This document shows, piece by piece, positions 14,779 through 19,077 of a DNA stretch of 19,077 bases (position 1 is its first letter; each line of letters opens with the position of its first letter). This stretch comes from JADKIH01 sp031367345. GTDB taxonomy: Bacteria; Bacteroidota; Bacteroidia; AKYH767-A; 2013-40CM-41-45. The position numbers and the translations under genes were made by a program. The notes beneath the pieces were generated by a model. It had not been told where the DNA came from and ran no database searches. It saw nothing but the letters and a program-made list of their open reading frames with translations. The stretch covers positions 1 through 19,077 of the forward strand of contig JANLPR010000033.1 of assembly GCA_031367345.1 (NCBI GenBank), read 5' to 3'.

Positions 14779-14893
14779 TAAAGCCACAACAAAGAATGAT
14801 GCTCGAAATTTTCGTTTTAACAGATATTCTCCCGTATTTATTTACGTTAGAAAAAAGTCGAATCGAAAATTTCTTTTTCTAATCATGGAAGCG

Positions 14894-14912
14894 CCAATAG
14901 TATTTCTATTGG
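14894..14912. repeat. CCAATAG/CTATTGG inverted repeat in a divergent intergenic region
   Basis: CCAATAG (14894-14900) and CTATTGG (14906-14912) form a perfect 7-bp dyad with a 5-bp centre. A second ATTGG...CCAAT pair lies just downstream (about 14928-14947). The 348-bp region 14741-15088 between the divergent M23 and sprE genes has no gene that I can support; these dyads could be operators, and TAATTTCG (15056-15063) is a weak -7 candidate for sprE. Confidence 0.4.
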
Positions 14913-15088
14913 TTTGAATAGCAATAAATTGGAAATATTCTATCCAATAACCGTCAACAATGCTAATTTTTAGTCATCTCTTAAAGGTAAAACAGTAGAC
15001 AGTAAAAGGAAAGCAAACGAAAGAGCGGTGCGTCTTCGATTCGCTATTTAGAAAATAATTTCGCAGATTTGCAGTTATAGCATATTCA

Positions 15089-17746
15089 ATGACTTCCCCA
15101 AGATTCTCTCGTTTTTCAGCACCATTCGGCGTTGCAGTACTTTTGCCACTAATAATGGTTTGGACTTCGTGTTCTAATACGAAGGATACACTGATTACCA
15201 GAACTTTTCACAATTTAAGTGCGCACTATAATGGATATTATAATGCCGGACTAAAACTGGAGGATGCAACAGATAAGTTAGCTGCTGCGAGTGCAGATCA
15301 TTACGATCGGATTTTACCTGTTTTCCAGTATGGCGATGCCGCAAAAGCAAAAGCTGTTTATCCGCAGTTGGAAGATGCCATGAAACGTACACGAACAGTA
15401 ATTGAGCGGCACACGATTATTGATAAGCGAGGCAATGAAAAACCAAATTCTGAAAAGTGGATCGATGATAATCATTTGTTGTATGGGAAAGCACAATTTT
15501 TCAAGCACGATTATTTTGATGCGATAGAGACCTTTAAATATGTAGAGAGCACATATAGAAAAGAGGCGGGTCGTCATTTAGGTTCGTTATGGTTAGCTAA
15601 AACTTACATAGAGCTTACACAGATGCGAGAAGCGGAAGAGCGACTCGATTATGTGAACAATCAGAGTGATTTTCCGAAAGCCAATCGCTGGGAGTTAGCA
15701 GCAGTGAATGCCGACTTTCATTTGCAAACAAAAAATTACGACAAAGCGATTACCTATTTAACACGAGCAGCGGCCTTAGTAAAAAAGAGAGATACTAAAA
15801 TTAGATGGTTGTTTATTCTTGCTCAGTTACATCAGCAAAAGGGGGAATTTGCCATCGCATTTAATTTTTATTCAAAAGTGATAAAGATGAATCCGAAGTA
15901 TGAAGTGGGCTTCAATGCACGATTGAATAGAGCACGATGTTCGGATGGGACCTCAGGCAATAATGAAACGGTAAGGAAAGAATTGAAACGAATGCAAGAA
16001 GATCCGAAGAACAAAGACTTCCTCGATCAAATCTATTTTGCATTGGCAGGACTAGCAAAGAATGAAGGTCATCCTGAAGAGCAGATAGATCTACTTAACC
16101 AATCGGTACGTTCAAGTACTACCAATACAACTCAAAAAGCATTGTCATATTTAGAGCTGGGAAAAATTCTTTTCGATAAAAAAGAATATCGCACAGCACA
16201 GATTTATTACGACAGCACCACAACCTTATTAACCACAGAATATCCGGATTACAATGAAATTTTAGCAAGAAGAAATAGCTTAACAAAGTTGGTAAAGAAT
16301 TTACGAGTAATCGAGAATGAAGACAGTCTGCAACAACTAGCTGCACTTTCACCGGCCGATCGTCAGGCTAAAATAGACGAAGTGATTAGTAAAGAACAAG
16401 AGGCAAAACAGAAAGAAGCAGCAGAAAAGCAATCGAATCAAATTTTTCATCAGGCGGGTCAATCTACACCAAATAATTTTAATAGTCAGAGCGGTTCAGG
16501 CTGGTATTTTTATAATCCGCAGGCCATCAGTTTTGGATTAAACGAATTCACTAAAAAATTTGGTGACAGAAAATTAGAAGACAACTGGCGCAGAGCAAAC
16601 AAGCAGACCGTATTGGGAGATGGAGAAGCTCCATCAGTAGAAAGCATTACCGATGATACAATAAAGGGCGATTCTACAGGTGTTGCAGTAAATTCAGGAC
16701 AGCGTAAAGCTGAAATGTTGAAGGCAATTCCTTCGAGTAAAGAAGCCTTAGAAAAATCGACCGCTAAAATTATTGATGCCTATTACAATGTTGGAACACT
16801 TTACAGAGAGCAACTGAACGATGCCGCATCATCTGCGGAGGCCTTTGAGAAATTGTTGCAGCGTTATCCGGAAAATAAATACAAACTACAATCATACTAT
16901 CAGCTTTATAGACTTTATACGACATTAAGTAATACGAGTCGTGCCGATTATTACAAGACAATAATTTTAAATCAGTACGGAAGTTCAGAATATGCTGAGA
17001 TCATACGAAATCCGAATTATGCCATAGAGAAAGCGCATAAAAAATCAGACTTAGAATTGTTTTACGAGGAGACCTATCGTAAATATTTGAACGGTGAATA
17101 TGCAGATGTGATTCAACGAAAAGCACAAGCCGACCAGCAGTTTCCACGAAATGCGCTGACACCACAGTTTGAGTTATTGAAAGCGTTGTCTATTGGTAAA
17201 ACACAACCACTTTCTACCTTTGAGGCATCGTTGCAAGATATCGTTAGAAATTTTGGCGACGATCCGGTAAAAGATCGCGCTCAAGATATACTTGATGCTA
17301 TACAAGCCAATAAAGGAGGCGTTCAAAATAATACGCCGGCACCTGTAAATACGCCACCTATTGCAACTACTTCTACATTTAAATATGCGCCCGATACGAT
17401 GCATTATGTGGTAGTAATTTTTCAGAATATCGGCGGGCCAATAGATGGAAGTAAATTCAAGATTAAGTTGTCGGACTTTAACACGAAATATTTTGGTTCA
17501 AAGAATGTTGAAGTTCAGGATATACTTTTTGATGCACGGAATAAAATACTGATCATAAAATCTTTTGCAAATAGAAAAGAGGCATTGAGTTACAGTACAA
17601 CATTGTATGATAATGACGAAGTGTATGTAAATACGAATCCGGATGCATATCAGCAGTATGTTATTTCGGTAAATAACTTGCCAACATTACTTCAGCAAAA
17701 GAAGACCGACGAATACGAGGATTTTTATCGGAATTTTTACAGATAA
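15089..17746 (+). CDS. sprE: SprE/PorW-type TPR lipoprotein of gliding and type IX secretion
   Basis: The 885-residue protein has a lipoprotein signal peptide with the acceptor cysteine at 28 (VWTSCSNTKD), followed by TLITRTFHNLSAHYNGYYNA, the conserved start of SprE/PorW proteins. TPR-like helical repeats fill about 95-290 (for example NADFHLQTKNYDKAITYLTR) and 330-400. A charged helix (RQAKIDEVISKEQEAKQKE) leads to the family motif SGWYFYNPQAISFGLNEFTK near 468-490 and EDNWRRANKQ. More TPRs follow at about 555-700, then a Pro/Asn linker near 740-762 and a C-terminal domain to the end. In Flavobacterium and Porphyromonas the protein is a periplasmic part of the type IX secretion machine, linking outer and inner complexes. 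Presence implies that this organism secretes through this route. A terminator follows. Confidence 0.88.
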   Translation: MTSPRFSRFSAPFGVAVLLPLIMVWTSCSNTKDTLITRTFHNLSAHYNGYYNAGLKLEDATDKLAAASADHYDRILPVFQYGDAAKAKAVYPQLEDAMKRTRTVIERHTIIDKRGNEKPNSEKWIDDNHLLYGKAQFFKHDYFDAIETFKYVESTYRKEAGRHLGSLWLAKTYIELTQMREAEERLDYVNNQSDFPKANRWELAAVNADFHLQTKNYDKAITYLTRAAALVKKRDTKIRWLFILAQLHQQKGEFAIAFNFYSKVIKMNPKYEVGFNARLNRARCSDGTSGNNETVRKELKRMQEDPKNKDFLDQIYFALAGLAKNEGHPEEQIDLLNQSVRSSTTNTTQKALSYLELGKILFDKKEYRTAQIYYDSTTTLLTTEYPDYNEILARRNSLTKLVKNLRVIENEDSLQQLAALSPADRQAKIDEVISKEQEAKQKEAAEKQSNQIFHQAGQSTPNNFNSQSGSGWYFYNPQAISFGLNEFTKKFGDRKLEDNWRRANKQTVLGDGEAPSVESITDDTIKGDSTGVAVNSGQRKAEMLKAIPSSKEALEKSTAKIIDAYYNVGTLYREQLNDAASSAEAFEKLLQRYPENKYKLQSYYQLYRLYTTLSNTSRADYYKTIILNQYGSSEYAEIIRNPNYAIEKAHKKSDLELFYEETYRKYLNGEYADVIQRKAQADQQFPRNALTPQFELLKALSIGKTQPLSTFEASLQDIVRNFGDDPVKDRAQDILDAIQANKGGVQNNTPAPVNTPPIATTSTFKYAPDTMHYVVVIFQNIGGPIDGSKFKIKLSDFNTKYFGSKNVEVQDILFDARNKILIIKSFANRKEALSYSTTLYDNDEVYVNTNPDAYQQYVISVNNLPTLLQQKKTDEYEDFYRNFYR

Positions 17747-17765
17747 TCACATTGAAAAGCTAGGC

Positions 17766-17800
17766 AAAAAGAAACGGTAAGGTATTTATCGTTTCTTTTT
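17766..17800 (+). terminator. rho-independent terminator after sprE
   Basis: AAAAAGAAACG (17766-17776) pairs perfectly with CGTTTCTTTTT (17790-17800), an 11-bp stem with a 13-nt loop whose 3' arm forms the T-run. It lies 20 bp after the sprE stop codon. Confidence 0.8.
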
Positions 17801-17957
17801 CATTTATAGGCGTTTATGATTGTAAATTAAGGAAGTAAGGGACTTTAGACAACAATTTATGGAGTCAAAAAGAAGGGGCTAAATTTCAGTAAAAGTTAAA
17901 CTATACAGAACGAAAAATGAAGGATATTTTTAGGAAGAATTGTGTTCGAAAACAAAG

Positions 17958-17989
17958 TTGTAAATCTGAATAGTATTCGTTTATATTTG
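17958..17989 (+). promoter_or_regulatory. promoter of the bactofilin-atpZ unit
   Basis: TTG (17958-17960) and TATATTTG (17982-17989) match the Bacteroidota -33 and -7 consensus exactly, with 21 bp between them. The predicted start of transcription is near 17995, about 43 bp before the bactofilin ATG. Confidence 0.65.
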
Positions 17990-17993
17990 TGCA

Positions 17994-18020
17994 CCAAACG
18001 AAAACGGGGAAGTAGTTTGG
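17994..18020 (+). promoter_or_regulatory. 5' leader hairpin of the bactofilin transcript
   Basis: CCAAAC (17994-17999) and GTTTGG (18015-18020) form a 6-bp stem with a 15-nt purine-rich loop containing ACGGGGAAG. It falls at the predicted 5' end of the transcript, where it could stabilise the RNA or affect translation. Confidence 0.35.
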
Positions 18021-18037
18021 CGAAGTAATATTCTTAA

Positions 18038-18487
18038 ATGGAAACAAAGATGTTCAATACAAAAGGAGTTAAAGAAGGCGGCTCACTTTCAAAAAATGGT
18101 GAGAATGCAATTGCATCAATCAATTTGATTGGAGCAGGAACCGTGATTGAAGGCGATATTCGTTCATCAGGCGATATCAGAATCGACGGAACTGTTTATG
18201 GTCATGTAATATCAAAAGCAAAAGTTGTGATTGGTACAACCGGAGTAGTTGAGGGCGATGTGAACAGTCAGAACGCAGATGTAAGCGGATTAATTAAAGG
18301 GAAAACTGTGATTTCAGATCTAATGTTTTTGAAGTCAACTTCAAAAGTGATTGGCGACATAGTTACAGGTAAATTAGTAGTAGAAGTGGGTGCTACGTTT
18401 ACAGGTACATGTAATATGGGGCCGGTGATTAAAGACATAAAAGATGCAGACAAATCAGTCGAAGCCAACAAAGAAAAAACAGCCTGA
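18038..18487 (+). CDS. bactofilin (polymer-forming cytoskeletal protein)
   Basis: The 149-residue protein has the bactofilin core at about 25-130. It shows the repeating beta-helix pattern GTVIEGDIRSSGDIRIDGTV, then GHVISKAKVVIGTTGVVEGD, NADVSGLIKGKTVI and ATFTGTCNMG, with Gly and Val/Ile at regular spacing. Bactofilins assemble without nucleotide into filaments on the membrane and place peptidoglycan enzymes. The N-terminal 24 residues and the charged C-terminal tail (IKDIKDADKSVEANKEKTA) are flexible. An alternative start at M5 (18050) gives MFNTKG, which is closer to usual family starts. The last 44 bases overlap atpZ. The M23 peptidase upstream across sprE is a candidate partner. Confidence 0.95.
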   Translation: METKMFNTKGVKEGGSLSKNGENAIASINLIGAGTVIEGDIRSSGDIRIDGTVYGHVISKAKVVIGTTGVVEGDVNSQNADVSGLIKGKTVISDLMFLKSTSKVIGDIVTGKLVVEVGATFTGTCNMGPVIKDIKDADKSVEANKEKTA

Positions 18488-18680
18488 CGATAAAATGGCT
18501 ACGATGCGTTATGCATCGATGGCCACTCAAATGATGGTGATCATTGGTTTGGGCGTAATTGGAGGTTACAAACTTGATCAGTATTTAGGTTGGGATAAAC
18601 CAATAGCCACTTTGGTGCTTAGTTTATTTTCTGTGGGACTAGCCATTTATCTGAGCATAAAAGATTTTCTTAAAAAATAG
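18444..18680 (+). CDS. atpZ: AtpZ/AtpI family membrane protein
   Basis: This 78-residue protein has a basic N-terminus (MQTNQSKPTKKKQPDDK), then YASMATQMMVIIGLGVIGGY as first membrane helix with the family's GGYKLDQYLG motif, and a second helix PIATLVLSLFSVGLAIYLSI ending in KDFLKK. AtpZ/AtpI proteins help assemble the F-type ATP synthase rotor ring or bring Mg2+ to it. The start lies 44 bp inside the bactofilin gene; another ATG at 18495, 8 bp after the bactofilin stop codon, gives a protein without the basic tail. Homologues usually carry such a tail, which favours the earlier start, but both are possible. The following gene fits an ATP synthase operon beginning here. Confidence 0.85.
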   Translation: MQTNQSKPTKKKQPDDKMATMRYASMATQMMVIIGLGVIGGYKLDQYLGWDKPIATLVLSLFSVGLAIYLSIKDFLKK

Positions 18681-18689
18681 TTTAATTTC

Positions 18690-18711
18690 GAATCCCGTCG
18701 CGACGGGATTC
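18690..18711. repeat. 22-bp perfect palindrome after atpZ
   Basis: The segment reads AATCCCGTCGCGACGGGATT with one further complementary base on each side (G at 18690, C at 18711). It is GC-rich against an AT-rich background and lies 10 bp after the atpZ stop codon and 9 bp before the next gene. The 3' side lacks a T-run, so it is not a standard terminator; attenuation, RNA processing or a dispersed REP-like palindrome are alternatives. Confidence 0.8.
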
Positions 18712-18720
18712 ATTGTTTAT

Positions 18721-19077
18721 ATGAAGACATACAATTTATTATTAGTAGCCCTTCTTGTTTTTTGTTCGACGGTAATCTTTTTTTTGCCGGGCGATATGGT
18801 GTTACTGCAATTGCGATTTCTAACACTTTTCTATTTTACTGTTTTGACGTATGTTTTTCACTTAGGATTAGTAAAAAATTTACAAGGAGATCCGGTAAAA
18901 GCAGGCCAGAAATTTATCAGATACTATATGGCAGCGACTACAATTAAATTGATGATTCATTTGATTGTAATATTGGCCGTGTCGTTAACGCACAAGTCGA
19001 TGGCAGTACCTTTTATTATTTCATTTATGGTGATGTACGCTTTATTTACAGCTTTTGAAGTATACACCTCAATGAAG
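18721..19077 (+). CDS. four-helix membrane protein, probably ATP synthase operon I-like protein (3' end missing)
   Basis: From the ATG at 18721 a frame stays open for 119 codons to the window edge. It begins MKTYNLLLVALLVFCSTVIF and has hydrophobic helices at about 5-22, 31-50, 71-89 and 95-113, with a hydrophilic loop VKNLQGDPVKAGQKFIRYYM between helices 2 and 3, and ends in FEVYTSMK. Small four-helix proteins of this kind lie between atpZ and atpB in Bacteroidota, where they are thought to correspond to the I-like subunit that aids ATP synthase assembly. This assignment is from gene position and topology. The next gene is expected to be atpB. Confidence 0.65.
   Translation, partial: MKTYNLLLVALLVFCSTVIFFLPGDMVLLQLRFLTLFYFTVLTYVFHLGLVKNLQGDPVKAGQKFIRYYMAATTIKLMIHLIVILAVSLTHKSMAVPFIISFMVMYALFTAFEVYTSMK

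Noticed and set aside
18762..18947. 61-residue open frame near the right edge
   Set aside because: It is in another frame of the longer membrane protein that starts at 18721 and runs off the window; the latter has regular helices and fits the operon.

Overview
The window is AT-rich DNA from a member of the Bacteroidota. The evidence is a gliding/type IX secretion lipoprotein of the SprE (PorW) family, a bactofilin-AtpZ pair leading into what looks like an ATP synthase operon, a small DUF6132-like membrane protein beside rhodaneses, a RecQ with a C-terminal helix-turn-helix extension, an intergenic repeat type that I recall from many Bacteroidota genomes, and promoter candidates of the TTG-N-TAnnTTTG type. 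Family-level placement is not possible from this stretch; an environmental Chitinophagia/Sphingobacteriia-like organism is a reasonable guess.

Layout. 1-188: the tail of an IS630-type transposase gene. 378-2561 (+): a sulfur-handling operon of four genes: a persulfide-dioxygenase-like metallo-beta-lactamase/rhodanese fusion, a small membrane protein and two single-domain rhodaneses. 2568-3117: a modular repeat cluster with a 291-bp tandem duplication. 3108-9329 (-): an exported protein of unknown function, then (after a good terminator) rseP, dxr, an unknown acidic protein and recQ. 9328-9501: a possible gene remnant. 9559-11910 (+): a membrane-anchored SRPBCC-fold protein, two related proteins of unknown function sharing an LPExGMG motif, a Bacteroidota-type repeat, and a secreted protein of unknown function. 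11911-12373: a second modular repeat cluster. 12374-14740 (-): a GH3-type adenylating enzyme and a membrane-anchored M23 peptidase. 15089-19077 (+): sprE, bactofilin, atpZ and an incomplete four-helix membrane protein gene that probably precedes atpB.

How the parts fit. The first operon probably oxidises glutathione- or low-molecular-weight persulfides and moves sulfane sulfur between rhodaneses. rseP and dxr are housekeeping genes (intramembrane proteolysis and isoprenoid precursors). The right-hand quarter concerns the envelope: a peptidoglycan-hydrolase-like protein, a secretion/gliding lipoprotein and a cytoskeletal bactofilin, followed by energy metabolism.

The most unusual structure is the pair of repeat clusters. 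The window has exactly two convergent gene junctions. Both are filled with the same family of 7-bp-periodic, hairpin-forming modules, and no other intergenic region carries them. On the strand each converging gene reads, the heptads place stop codons in all three frames, and in one case the repeat supplies the end of the coding region itself. No CRISPR array, tRNA or rRNA gene was seen.
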